From positions 1 through 61,108 of the forward strand of contig JBBILQ010000009.1 in assembly GCA_037444845.1 (NCBI GenBank): DNA of 61,108 bases. The letters run 5' to 3'. Below, one piece after another: positions 1 through 9,373 of the stretch (positions are counted from its first letter, which is position 1; each line of letters begins with the position of its first letter). The position numbers were made by a program, and so were the translations under genes. The notes under the pieces were generated by a model. The model saw nothing but the letters and a program-made list of their open reading frames with translations. It had not been told where the DNA came from and searched no databases. The DNA is from JARYMI01 sp037444845. GTDB taxonomy: Bacteria; Acidobacteriota; Aminicenantia; Aminicenantales; UBA8522.

Positions 1-1
1 G

Positions 2-511
2 GGGAGGTTTCATCATCTCGCTGAGTTTCGAGACAGCCTCCTGGCCGAGTTCTTCTCCCGCGAGGTCTTCGCTCTTCTCCTCCGCCAGGAGCTCATCTCT
101 GAGGCCCTGGTAGAGAAGATCTCAGGCTGGCGCCACTCGGGTTTCTCGGTCCACAGCAAGGTCAAAGCCAAGACCCGAAAAGAGGCTGAGCGAGTGGGGA
201 AATACATGATTCGGCCGCTCCTTTCCCTGGAACGCCTCTCCCTCGATGAACGGGAAGCGAAGGTCTGCTACCGGTATGGGGAAGGAGCTGAAGAGGTGGA
301 ACGGATGGACTACCTGGAGTTCATCGCCCGAGTCACCTCACATATCCCAGACAAGGGACAAGTGACCGTCCGTTTCCTCGGACTCTACGCCAATGCCCAC
401 CGGGGGAAGGTGCACAAGAGGGAGGCGGGTGAGCACACTCCCCTATTTAATTGTTTTCAGGTATTTGAATACCGGATAGACAACACTCCTTTCCTTCACA
501 CCGACGGATAA
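2..511 (+). pseudogene. Truncated IS91-family (IS801/IS1294-like) transposase, 3' part only
   Basis: The reading frame is open from base 2, with no start inside the window. It carries a block I recognise from IS91-type putative transposases: WRHSGFSVH, then KTRKEAERVGKYMIRP, then HIPDKGQVTVRFLGLYANA followed by HRGK. After about base 425 the usual C-terminal zinc-binding tail (a CPKCGG-type motif) is missing. The frame instead runs into unrelated sequence that overlaps the 3' end of the oppositely oriented M14 peptidase gene. I read this as a decayed copy whose 5' part lies outside the window and whose 3' end was lost. An assembly junction at a multicopy element is an alternative, because the remnant sits at the very edge of the sequence. 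Confidence 0.75.
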
Positions 512-2152
512 TAAATAATCATCAAAAAGGCCCCATCCGACAAACCCGTCTCCGACTTCTGGCTCAAGGCAATAAAAGGCCATGTTTGCCAACGGTTGAG
601 CAAGTTCAACCTGGTATGTCCCTGCAGGGAATTCCTTTGTCGATTTGAAAAATCCTCCTTCAAGCTCTGTCATTTCGTAGCCTCTCTTTTGGACTTTTTT
701 CAGGTTGTCGACGACAAATTCTTCCCCGCTGAACTTTGCTGGCTTCTCAAGAACCTGGATGTTGATGTTGTGGATGCGCAGTTTCTCTGCAATGTCCGTA
801 AATTTTGCCGGGATGAGATAACCCCTGGGAAAAGTTGCTTCCTTTATTCCAACAGGCTTTGTGACATCCTCAATCCCGCGAATGACCACAGGCCCCTTTT
901 CCTGGGCTTCGGGTTTTATCCGACGGATACCCGTCCCGGGGATGTATTCGTATTCAACCTCCGGATACATAAACAAATCAACTTTGCCCTTAGATTCATA
1001 CTTGCCCTCAACCCAGTTCTTCAACTGTCCGGACTCGGCTTTGGCAATGACTTTATCAACTGTATCTTTATCTGCGTCGAGGCATACCTTCATCATTTCT
1101 TTGCCGTGCGTGTTTGTATACTCTAATAACTCATGGGCATAAGCATACTGGCTGTAGATGTGCTTTTTAAAAGTGTTATGCCAGACGCTCTCAACTAAAA
1201 TGGACATCCTGTTGCGCAACCCGTAGCCGCTGACAATAAACTTCCCCTCTACTGTCCAGGCCGAAAGGTCGAAAGTCCATATTGTGGGCGGCCATACTTC
1301 GCCGTGGTTAGTCCCGGCGTGGAAGAATGTTTCAACTCCCCATCGCTCTCTTACAGCGCTGCGCACGGCAGGAAACAAATGATCATTGACGTAGCCCCGG
1401 GGCCCGGGATGAGCCGCCGGAACGTTGGAGGTGCAGTAGACGATGGGATAAGCGTGTTTCTGGCCTCCAATATGGTGCGTGCAGTAGACAAGAACGGGAT
1501 CCCACCGATTGAAGACATTTTTATACAATTCCCTCACTGCCAGGGTTTCCAATTTGATGGCGTCGCGGTTGAGGTCATATCCTAAGGCATTAGCGCGAGT
1601 TCCCATAAGCCCCGGCAATGTGGTGGTGGCTGTTATCCCCCATGCGTCATTCCCATCCACATTGAGGCTCGGGACAACCAGGATTATCTGGTTGCTAAGC
1701 AGATGTTTTTTATCTCCCAAGAGGATATCCCGCATCAGCATGAGCAAAGCTTCTTTACCTGAAGGCTCTGAAGGATGAATATTCGCCTGAAGGTAGACGA
1801 CAGGTTTTCCAGAGGCATTAGCTTCTTCCGGGGAGGTGACCCGAGGGCTGGCCATAACCACGACAGGGCAGACATTCCTGAGTTCACTCGTGTACATGTT
1901 GAAAACATGGACATTTTCACTGTCCCATAAAAGGCCATTAATGAATTCGAGGATCTCATAGTGGGAGGTGGTTTTTTGGAAATTTGTTTTTTCCGGAACA
2001 GTTTGGAATTCAGCCGGTCTGTCTCCAGGCCAGCCAGCCGGAACCTCTGATCCCCAATAAATCTTTTCCCGTTGCTCTGTAAAAGCTGTGCTGAAGGCAA
2101 AGACAAATACCCATGGAAGGATTAAAAATCTCTTCTTTTTTCGAGAAGACAT
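443..2152 (-). CDS. Secreted M14-family zinc carboxypeptidase-like protein
   Basis: A 569-residue protein with a basic N-terminus (MSSRKKKRF) and a hydrophobic signal peptide over about residues 10-25. The M14 zinc motif HPSE is at about residues 126-129 (HPSEPSGKE), followed by DLNRD and a later HHIGG segment, so it probably acts as a periplasmic or secreted metallocarboxypeptidase. The longer reading from 2206 is unlikely. The ATG at 2152 has GGAGGT five bases upstream and begins directly at the signal peptide. The gene is divergent from the SBBP gene, and its 3' end lies beside the transposase remnant, apparently intact. The substrate is unknown. The C-terminal 200 residues do not match a domain I recognise. 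Confidence 0.82.
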   Translation of the reverse strand: MSSRKKKRFLILPWVFVFAFSTAFTEQREKIYWGSEVPAGWPGDRPAEFQTVPEKTNFQKTTSHYEILEFINGLLWDSENVHVFNMYTSELRNVCPVVVMASPRVTSPEEANASGKPVVYLQANIHPSEPSGKEALLMLMRDILLGDKKHLLSNQIILVVPSLNVDGNDAWGITATTTLPGLMGTRANALGYDLNRDAIKLETLAVRELYKNVFNRWDPVLVYCTHHIGGQKHAYPIVYCTSNVPAAHPGPRGYVNDHLFPAVRSAVRERWGVETFFHAGTNHGEVWPPTIWTFDLSAWTVEGKFIVSGYGLRNRMSILVESVWHNTFKKHIYSQYAYAHELLEYTNTHGKEMMKVCLDADKDTVDKVIAKAESGQLKNWVEGKYESKGKVDLFMYPEVEYEYIPGTGIRRIKPEAQEKGPVVIRGIEDVTKPVGIKEATFPRGYLIPAKFTDIAEKLRIHNINIQVLEKPAKFSGEEFVVDNLKKVQKRGYEMTELEGGFFKSTKEFPAGTYQVELAQPLANMAFYCLEPEVGDGFVGWGLFDDYLLSVGVKERSVVYPVFKYLKTIK

Positions 2153-2273
2153 CGCTACCTCCGATCCCGCTATGCCGATGCATGCCATATTTTTTTTGAT
2201 GACCACGAAGAGTTATTATTTCATGACTGATGGCAATCATCAACCATCCGCTGAACGAAAATCGATATTATCA

Positions 2274-2303
2274 TTGAGATTAGGCAACGATTTTGGCTAA
2301 AAT
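2274..2303 (+). promoter_or_regulatory. Sigma70-type promoter for the SBBP/TonB pair
   Basis: TTGAGA at 2274-2279 and TAAAAT at 2298-2303 are separated by 18 bp, about 30 bp upstream of the SBBP start, in the 180 bp gap between divergent genes. Confidence 0.5.
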
Positions 2304-2333
2304 GGTATTTATTTTAGGCGAAGGAGATTGGCC

Positions 2334-5192
2334 ATGCACCGGGTCGTTCGGAAGGCAATCAGGTCGTTGTTGGGTCTGAGCATCATTTTCTCTGCCATTT
2401 TGGCCCTTGACGGAAGACTTTCCGCATTCGCTCTCAAGAATTTTATTCCGGGGGCAGGAGCTTGGGGCAAGAACACGGTTTATTTTATCCCCAATAGAGG
2501 ACAGTTCAGTGATTCCGTCGAATTTGCTGTTCAGGATAAAAACCTGATCGCTTTTTTCACCTCCGGGGACGTGACCTTTTTCCTTCCCGGAGAAACTTTC
2601 CCTTGGGTCGTGAAGATGAAATTTCTCAACGGCCATGCCCGGACAAAACCTGTCCCAGAAGGAACGCCCGAGGCTATCTTTTCCTATTTCAAAGGGTCAG
2701 AGAGAGAATGGAACCCAGGCGTTCCTGTCTATGGCCAGATTCGCTACACCAACCTCTGGCCGGGCATTGATTTGGTGTATTCTAACTCCGACCTGGGGTT
2801 GAAATCAGAGTTCCTTATTAGGCCCGGCGCTGACCCCGGGAATATTCGTCTGGCTATCGAGGGCGCCGATGGCGTCATCGTTGACGAAGGAGGACGGCTC
2901 GTCATCTCCACGCCCGGGAGAACTGTTGTCGACGAAGCTCCAACTGCTTATCAGATAATAGGAGGCAAGAGAGTCGAAGTTGAGGCTTCTTACCGGCTCG
3001 ACGGGCATTCGGCTAATGGAAGCGGCCATCATCTCCCCGAAGCTGCGCGGCAAGAGGAAAGCTCAGCATCTATTTATGGCTTTCTTTTCGGTCCCTATGA
3101 CCTTTCGCAGGAGCTCATTCTTGACCCTGTTGTCATGGTTGCTGGAAGTTATGTCGGAGGCCCGAGCTTCGATTATGCCTACGGGATTGCCCTGGATGAT
3201 GCCAGGCATGTCTATATCACCGGATACACATATTCCGCTTCAAATTTCCCTCTTGCGGCCGGCCCTCTGCTCAATTTCAGCGGCGGTGACGTCGACGCTT
3301 ACATCGCCAAATTTGACCCGGCCACATCGAGGCTTGTCTACTGCGGGTTTATCGGAGGGGACGACCGGGATTTTGCTTACGATATCGCCGTCGATGAAGC
3401 GGGGTATGCTTATGTCAGCGGATATACCGCTTCGAGAGAAAATTCCTTTCCCGTGGCGAAGGGGCCGGACTTGACCGCCAACGGCCTCTTCGATGTTTTT
3501 ATCGCCAAAATCAATCCCGCTGGCACCAACCTGGAATACTGCGGGTTTATCGGAGGCGCGGACAATGATTACGGCCGGGGAGTGGCCGTGGATAAAGAGG
3601 GAAGGGCCTGTGTTGCGGGATACACTCTTTCTAACGAAAGCACTTTTCCGGTAAAAATAGGCCCTTTCCTTGCCATCAAAGGAAAGTCTGATGCTTTTGT
3701 CGCTCGCGTTAGCGCCGGAGGAGAGGCGCTCGAATACTGCGGGTATATGGGCGGCGCGGGAGAGGATTATGCTTACGGCATTGCGCTCGATCCCGAAGGA
3801 GGGGCTTACATCGCTGGCTCAACCAGTTCGAACGAGATCTCTTTTCCAATTATTATCGGGCCAGACATTACCTTCAGCGGCGCTACCGATGCCTTCGTGG
3901 CCAAAGTCGCGCCGTCCGGGAAGAATATCGTTTATTGCGGGTACATCGGCGGCGCCGGAGAGGATGTGGCCACCGCCATAACCGTTGATCCTTCAGGGTT
4001 CGCCTACCTGACTGGTTTCACCGCTTCAAATGAAGAATCCTTCCCAACTGCTTACGGCCCCGATTCCAGCTACAACGGCGGGTTTTATGACAGCTTTGTG
4101 GCCAAAGTCCGGCCTGACGGAACCGCTTTTATCTATTGCGGCTATATAGGGGGGTCGGGCTACGACGTCGGCAACGGCATCTCTATTGACGATTGGGGAT
4201 GCGCTTATGTCACCGGCTTCGCTTCTTCCGGCCCAGATTCTTTCCCGGTCAAGGAAGGCCCTGATCTTGCCTTCCATGGCGGTTTTGACGCTTTCATAGC
4301 CAAGATAGCCAGAAACGGCGCCAAGCTCGATTTCTGCGGCTATCTCGGCGGAACCGAGGCTGATTTTGGTCAGGATGTGGCGGTAGAAAAAACAGGCTCC
4401 GGAGTCATGTATGTGACAGGAAGCGCCTATTCAGCCGATATGACCTTCCCCGCGCCGCTTGTTCCCGTTTCTTCCTTCCGGGGGAAAAGAGACGCCTTCA
4501 TCGTCCGCTACGAGGAGGCGTCGATTACGTTGACCGCGCCTAACGGCGGAGAGACCTGGTATTCTGGGCTCGAGAAAAATATTGCCTGGCGGAGCGTGGG
4601 AAAGGTGGGGCCGGTTCGCGTTGACTATTCTTCCGATAACGGCACGACCTGGCAACCAATCGCCGCCGAAACAGAAAACGATGGGGTTTTCAGTTGGGTT
4701 GTTCCTGATATAAGCTCCACTTCCTGTCTTATCAAAATCAGCGAAGCGGACGACGGAATTCCCTCCGACACAAGCGACGGCGTCTTCGCCATCAGCAATG
4801 CGCCTGTTATTGTCGTGACTTCTCCCAACGGTGGGGAGGAGTGGCCCGTTGGGTCGACCCAGGAAATAACCTGGCTCACCGGAAGCACCCCTGTGGGGGA
4901 AGTCCGCATTGACTATTCCTTCGATAATGGCCTTAACTGGATAGAGGTTGTCAGTCGAACGGAAAATGACGGCGTTTATGAATGGAAAGTTCCGGAACCT
5001 GTTTCTTCGGAGTGTTTGGTGAAGATAAGCGAGGCTGACGACGGCGACCCTGCTGATAGGAGCGACGCTCCTTTTTCTATCGTCGAGTCTGAATCAGGTT
5101 CGGTCGATTCAAAACGGTCAAAAAGACTTGCGGACGAATACCGCCAGCTCCAGGAAGAAAAGGTCAAGAAGTCAGGGAAGAAGAATTCATGA
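2334..5192 (+). CDS. SBBP-repeat seven-bladed beta-propeller secreted protein with two C-terminal Ig-like repeats
   Basis: A 952-residue protein starting at the ATG 7 bp after AAGGAG; the TTG at 2328 is too close to that site. A signal peptide is followed by a DUF7948-type N-terminal domain (about residues 40-240). Seven tandem propeller blades follow (about 245-710), each with a CGFIGG/CGYIGG-type strand, an AVD-type strand and an SxxxSFPV-type end. The C-terminus holds two near-duplicate modules of about 88 residues. Each opens with PNGGE, contains a DYSxDNG-type strand and closes near KISEADDG. A charged Lys-rich tail ends the protein. It is probably a cell-surface or secreted binding protein. 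It overlaps the TonB receptor gene by 4 bp (ATGA), implying co-translation and a shared function. Confidence 0.85.
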   Translation: MHRVVRKAIRSLLGLSIIFSAILALDGRLSAFALKNFIPGAGAWGKNTVYFIPNRGQFSDSVEFAVQDKNLIAFFTSGDVTFFLPGETFPWVVKMKFLNGHARTKPVPEGTPEAIFSYFKGSEREWNPGVPVYGQIRYTNLWPGIDLVYSNSDLGLKSEFLIRPGADPGNIRLAIEGADGVIVDEGGRLVISTPGRTVVDEAPTAYQIIGGKRVEVEASYRLDGHSANGSGHHLPEAARQEESSASIYGFLFGPYDLSQELILDPVVMVAGSYVGGPSFDYAYGIALDDARHVYITGYTYSASNFPLAAGPLLNFSGGDVDAYIAKFDPATSRLVYCGFIGGDDRDFAYDIAVDEAGYAYVSGYTASRENSFPVAKGPDLTANGLFDVFIAKINPAGTNLEYCGFIGGADNDYGRGVAVDKEGRACVAGYTLSNESTFPVKIGPFLAIKGKSDAFVARVSAGGEALEYCGYMGGAGEDYAYGIALDPEGGAYIAGSTSSNEISFPIIIGPDITFSGATDAFVAKVAPSGKNIVYCGYIGGAGEDVATAITVDPSGFAYLTGFTASNEESFPTAYGPDSSYNGGFYDSFVAKVRPDGTAFIYCGYIGGSGYDVGNGISIDDWGCAYVTGFASSGPDSFPVKEGPDLAFHGGFDAFIAKIARNGAKLDFCGYLGGTEADFGQDVAVEKTGSGVMYVTGSAYSADMTFPAPLVPVSSFRGKRDAFIVRYEEASITLTAPNGGETWYSGLEKNIAWRSVGKVGPVRVDYSSDNGTTWQPIAAETENDGVFSWVVPDISSTSCLIKISEADDGIPSDTSDGVFAISNAPVIVVTSPNGGEEWPVGSTQEITWLTGSTPVGEVRIDYSFDNGLNWIEVVSRTENDGVYEWKVPEPVSSECLVKISEADDGDPADRSDAPFSIVESESGSVDSKRSKRLADEYRQLQEEKVKKSGKKNS

Positions 5193-8100
5193 AGTGGAGG
5201 CTCGCGTTGAGCAAGAAACTCTGTTTCTTACGGCGCTCGGTGCTTTTGTGTTTTATTCTTGCGGCAACCAATGATTTCGCGTGGAACCAAGTGCGGGGGG
5301 GCGCTGTCCAGGGGATTGTCACTGCCGAGTCAGGAGAACCAATCGAAGCGGCAACCGTCTACCTTAGTTCGCCGGCTCTGCTTGGCGTGCAGATTGCTTT
5401 GACTGAAAAGACTGGGTTTTTTGATGTGCCTGGCTTGCCGCCCGGAACATACACCCTGACGGCAGAAAAGCCCGGGTTTAAAACGGCGATCATGGAATCT
5501 TTGGATCTTACGGCCAGGGTGACAGCTTTTGTCAGGATTAAACTTCCTCCCGCTGAGAAGGAAGAAGAGACCGTCGTGGCCAGGGTTCCGCTGGCCGGAG
5601 ATATCACCTCATCCCAGGCGATGACGGTTCTCGAGAGGACGCTTATCGACCGGCTTCCGCTCGGCCGAGACTTGTATTCCCTTTTAAATATCACTCCAGG
5701 AGTCTTTTCCTCTGACCTGGAATCGAGCAGAAACTTGGCTCTCATTGGAAGCGCCTGGAGAAGTAGCGCCTATCGCCTGGACGGGGTCAATATAACTGAT
5801 GATTTTGCCCTGATTCCAGCCGTTGAGCTTGATTCTGGTATCGTGGAGGAACTGGATGTCACGAGCTCTGGCCAACCTCTGTCTCAATTCCCGGCGGGAG
5901 GAAGCCAAGTCAACATCATCACTCGGTCCGGCGGCAATAAAACATCAGGCGGCGTTGGCCTGCTTTTCATCAATGATGAGTGGAATAAAGACCTCTGGTC
6001 TCCTTCCCAAGCAGACGAGCGTGGCGCGCCATCCGTCGCCGGAGTTAAGAATCACTTTGAACCCTTCCTCAGCGTTGGCGGGCCTCTCTGGGCTGATCGT
6101 GCCTGGTTTTTCCTTTCCAGCCGATTCGTCAAACAATCCGAGGAGGATATTTTCGTCGCCCCCTTTCAGGATGTTCATGGCCAATCTCATTCCGGTTACG
6201 ATTGGTCTCGCCGGCACGTCTCTGGCTTCTTCAAACTCACGGTGAGACCGATAGCCAACGCCCAGGTGACGGCCTGGGGAAACCTGGCGGATTCCCGACA
6301 GCCAGTGGCCGAAGCCCCTTCTTCGGGACTTCCTCATCTGTCCACTCACGTCCTCGACCGGGACCGCTCTTTGGCCTTGCACGGAGCCGGTCATTACTTC
6401 CTCGGCCAAAAAACGATCATTTCAGCCCGCGTTTCCTTTCTCCACCGGACAGTCCATTCTTTCCTTCAGGAGGAGGCCCGCACTCTGCCCTGGAGCGACG
6501 ACTTTGGCGATCGTTATGGCCCTTTAAACGGGGCCGATTATGATTCCGAAGCCAAGATGGAACGGCTTAACGGAGAAGCCTCGGTCAGAAAAGTCGTCTC
6601 CAGATGGGCAGGCTTGAGGCACATACTGAGCGCTGGGTTCAGTTATCTCCAGACGACGTCCACTGTTGACTGGTGGAGGGAGAATAACCTCCTCTGGTTT
6701 CTTGACCGCCGCCGGGCCAACAGGTATTTCTATCCGGGAGAGGGCCTTGTTGGTTTCTGGCTATGCGGCCCAGAAAAGAACTCAACGTTGGTGACGGGAC
6801 AGGCCAAGCGGCTGGGAGGCTATCTTGCAGACGTGTTCACCATCGGTCAGCATTTGACAATAGATTTAAGCCTTCGGCTCGACTGGGTTTCGGGGGGCTT
6901 TAGGGCCGCGAACAAAGCGCTCTCCAGAAGCGCTCTTTCCTATTATGTGGGAGAGGCTTATATCAAACCCTATACTCTGGCCTCTTACCCTGACCTATTT
7001 CCCAATGGCCTCAACCCGTGGGGAACTCTCGCGTTCAAAGATCAGGGCGACATCATCTCCTGGTTGGCTCTCTCGCCCCGGTTGGGCCTGGTGGTTAACC
7101 TCCAGGGAGAGGGGAAGGCGCTCCTCAAAGCTTCCTATGCCCGCACCCATGATGACCTTACGCCAAGGGATTTGCTGCCTCTTCATCCACTTTTTCCTGG
7201 CCATATCTCTTTTTTCTGGCTGGATGCCAACGGCGATGGCCGCATCGATACCGGAGACGAATTCAGTCCCCTCTCCTTTGATTTCCGTTTTCTGACTGAT
7301 TCTTATCTCAGCAAAAGGGTCGCCGATGACCTCGGCCCTTCAGAAATAGATGAAGCTTCCCTGGGGGCGGAACATTTCATTGGCCAGAGCATTTCCTTGG
7401 GCTTTCGTTTCGTCTCGCGGCGCCAGAAAAATATCCCGGCCGATGTTCTCTATGATCCGGATTCCGGGAAGACCTGGCACGGAGAGGGAGAAAGCCGGAA
7501 ATACTGGATTCCCTTTACCACCACTGTTCCAGCCAACGGCGATTTCCCAGCTCAAACCGTGACCATTTTTGTCCGGTCCGAGGATGCTCCGCCGGTTTTC
7601 CGGCAGCGGCGCAACGTTCCTGAGCTCGAACGAAAGTATCGGGCCTTCGAGTTCACCCTGGAGAAGAGGATGTCCCAGGGCTGGCAACTGGCTGGAACGT
7701 TGACCTTGAGCCGCACAGAGGGCAACGCGAGCGGTCTGGCCGACCCAATTTCCGGGCTGGAAACAAGGGCCATTGACCCGAACTATTTCCTCAATCATGA
7801 CGGAAAGCTGAGCGCGGACCGGCCGATTTTGCTGAAACTTCAGGCCGCGGCGCAGCTCCCCTTCGGTTTTGTTCTCAGCGCCTTCTACCAGCACCAGAGC
7901 GGGCGACCGTGGGAGCGGCGGGCCCGGGTTCTCCCCCCCGCTGGCTGGTGTGCAGATAAAAGAGGAGAGAGAATTTATTATGCCGTTAATCTTGAGCCGT
8001 CTGGCAGCCGGCGAGAGGAGAGTTCGTCCTTCCTCGACGGGCGTTTAGAAAAAGATTTCAGGCTCGGGGAAAGGAGCCGGCTCTGCCTGAGCGTGGATAT

Positions 8101-8278
8101 TCTTAATCTCCTCGGGGCTAGGCGGGCTATTCTGGGGCTCAATGACGTTGATGTCTGGGAGCCCTCGGCCGAAGGAGAAGCCAAGTCAGGCCGCCTTGTC
8201 TTAGCGCCGCACTATCAGATGACACAAGCCCTCCTGGGAAAGAGAACGTTCCGCTTTAACTTCCGCCTTGCCTTTTAA
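5189..8278 (+). CDS. TonB-dependent receptor, Oar-like, with N-terminal carboxypeptidase-regulatory domain
   Basis: A 1029-residue outer-membrane protein. A signal peptide ends near residue 35. A CarboxypepD_reg-like beta-sandwich follows (about 38-120, VQGIVTAESGEPIEAA through PPGTYTLTAEKPGF). The plug domain comes next (about 130-250, with DRLPLGRDLYSLL, then ITPGVF and YRLDGVNITD), and then a long barrel whose last residue is Phe, as expected for BamA-assembled proteins. The family (Oar/SusC-like) moves large substrates using TonB energy. It is translationally coupled to the propeller protein upstream, so the two may form a binding and uptake pair. The substrate cannot be read from the sequence. 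Confidence 0.88.
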   Translation: MKWRLALSKKLCFLRRSVLLCFILAATNDFAWNQVRGGAVQGIVTAESGEPIEAATVYLSSPALLGVQIALTEKTGFFDVPGLPPGTYTLTAEKPGFKTAIMESLDLTARVTAFVRIKLPPAEKEEETVVARVPLAGDITSSQAMTVLERTLIDRLPLGRDLYSLLNITPGVFSSDLESSRNLALIGSAWRSSAYRLDGVNITDDFALIPAVELDSGIVEELDVTSSGQPLSQFPAGGSQVNIITRSGGNKTSGGVGLLFINDEWNKDLWSPSQADERGAPSVAGVKNHFEPFLSVGGPLWADRAWFFLSSRFVKQSEEDIFVAPFQDVHGQSHSGYDWSRRHVSGFFKLTVRPIANAQVTAWGNLADSRQPVAEAPSSGLPHLSTHVLDRDRSLALHGAGHYFLGQKTIISARVSFLHRTVHSFLQEEARTLPWSDDFGDRYGPLNGADYDSEAKMERLNGEASVRKVVSRWAGLRHILSAGFSYLQTTSTVDWWRENNLLWFLDRRRANRYFYPGEGLVGFWLCGPEKNSTLVTGQAKRLGGYLADVFTIGQHLTIDLSLRLDWVSGGFRAANKALSRSALSYYVGEAYIKPYTLASYPDLFPNGLNPWGTLAFKDQGDIISWLALSPRLGLVVNLQGEGKALLKASYARTHDDLTPRDLLPLHPLFPGHISFFWLDANGDGRIDTGDEFSPLSFDFRFLTDSYLSKRVADDLGPSEIDEASLGAEHFIGQSISLGFRFVSRRQKNIPADVLYDPDSGKTWHGEGESRKYWIPFTTTVPANGDFPAQTVTIFVRSEDAPPVFRQRRNVPELERKYRAFEFTLEKRMSQGWQLAGTLTLSRTEGNASGLADPISGLETRAIDPNYFLNHDGKLSADRPILLKLQAAAQLPFGFVLSAFYQHQSGRPWERRARVLPPAGWCADKRGERIYYAVNLEPSGSRREESSSFLDGRLEKDFRLGERSRLCLSVDILNLLGARRAILGLNDVDVWEPSAEGEAKSGRLVLAPHYQMTQALLGKRTFRFNFRLAF

Positions 8279-8282
8279 ACCG

Positions 8283-8303
8283 AGATCAAGGGGGATCTTT
8301 TTA
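8283..8303 (+). terminator. Short rho-independent terminator between convergent genes
   Basis: AGATC (8283-8287), a 6-base G-rich loop, GATCT (8294-8298), then TTTTATTA. It lies directly after the TonB gene. The stem is only 5 bp, so it would be weak. Confidence 0.45.
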
Positions 8304-9344
8304 TTAGACCCTTACAGCGGGCTCGAGAACCTGGATTGTGCCCTGTTCGGCGTCCACTTGAGCTTCGGCGCCGACGGGCATGGTGAACTTCATCGGGATG
8401 TGGCCGATCATCGCTCCATACCAGGCCGGCACCCCCAACGGCTTGATGTGATCGTCAAGGACCTGCTCCAGTGTCAGCGAACCGTAGCCCTTCCCGGGTT
8501 CGCAGTCGGTACAGCGGCCGAAGATAAACCCCTTAACCTGGCTGAGCACGCCAGCCAGTTTGAGATGAGTGAGCATTCGGTCGACCCGGTAAATCTCTTC
8601 GTTGACATCCTCGACAAAAAGGATCGTGTCTTTCCACGGCGGAACGTACTCCGTGCCCAGGAGCGCTGAAATGATAGAAAGGCAACCTCCTTTCAGCACG
8701 CCCGAGGCTTTGCCCGGCACGATCGTCTGGACTCTGTTCTCGACCTGGGTCAGATGGTCGCCGACCTCTGCCGGGTTTGCCATGGCCACTGCTTCACCAG
8801 CCATGATAATCTTCCGGAAGTAATGAACAGTAAAGGAGTTCCATGGGTCCAGGCCGATCGGGCCGTGAAAGGTGATGAGGCCGGTTTTAGCCTGGATAGC
8901 AAGGAGGAGAGCCGTAATGTCGCTGTAGCCGATGAAAACCTTTGGGTTCTTGCGGATGAGCCCGAAATCGAGAAGCGGGAGAATCCGGGCGCAGCCCCAG
9001 CCGCCTCTCACGGCGACAATCCCTGCCACCGATGCGTCGCTAAACTGCGCCATCAGGTCAGCCGCCCTGTCCTCGTCTTTGCCGCCGAGGTAGCCGTACC
9101 GGTCAAAAAGATGAGCGCCGAGTTTGACTTTAAACCCCAGGGCCTCCATGCTTTCCTTGACCAGCTTCACTTCAAAGCGTGTGGCCGTTGCGCCCGACGG
9201 GCTGACCAGAGCGATTGTATCTCCTGGCTGCAGCCGCTTCGGCCTGACTGTCTTTTCTGTTTCAAGACCTGAACTCCGCGTCGCAGCCAAGCCCACAGCC
9301 AGACTCGATAATCCAGCCGTCTTAAGAAAGTATCGCCTCTTCAT
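8304..9344 (-). CDS. S66-family LD-carboxypeptidase, Tat-exported
   Basis: A 346-residue serine peptidase of the LdcA/MccF family, which cleaves L,D-bonds in murein tetrapeptides or related amides. A twin-arginine-type signal (KRRYFLKTAG plus hydrophobic stretch) opens the protein. Family motifs follow: VSPSG near residue 49, RGGWGCARIL, the nucleophile Ser in GYSDITAL, the Glu in VEDVNEEIYRVDRML and the His in IGHIPMKF. Together these give the Ser-Glu-His triad. The Tat signal puts it in the periplasm, whereas the E. coli LdcA enzyme is cytosolic. The start is supported by GGAGGCGG upstream. It is the last gene of the long minus-strand operon, 29 bp after etfA. Confidence 0.87.
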   Translation of the reverse strand: MKRRYFLKTAGLSSLAVGLAATRSSGLETEKTVRPKRLQPGDTIALVSPSGATATRFEVKLVKESMEALGFKVKLGAHLFDRYGYLGGKDEDRAADLMAQFSDASVAGIVAVRGGWGCARILPLLDFGLIRKNPKVFIGYSDITALLLAIQAKTGLITFHGPIGLDPWNSFTVHYFRKIIMAGEAVAMANPAEVGDHLTQVENRVQTIVPGKASGVLKGGCLSIISALLGTEYVPPWKDTILFVEDVNEEIYRVDRMLTHLKLAGVLSQVKGFIFGRCTDCEPGKGYGSLTLEQVLDDHIKPLGVPAWYGAMIGHIPMKFTMPVGAEAQVDAEQGTIQVLEPAVRV

Positions 9345-9373
9345 ATACCGCCTCCAGACGATATCTTTTCGCC

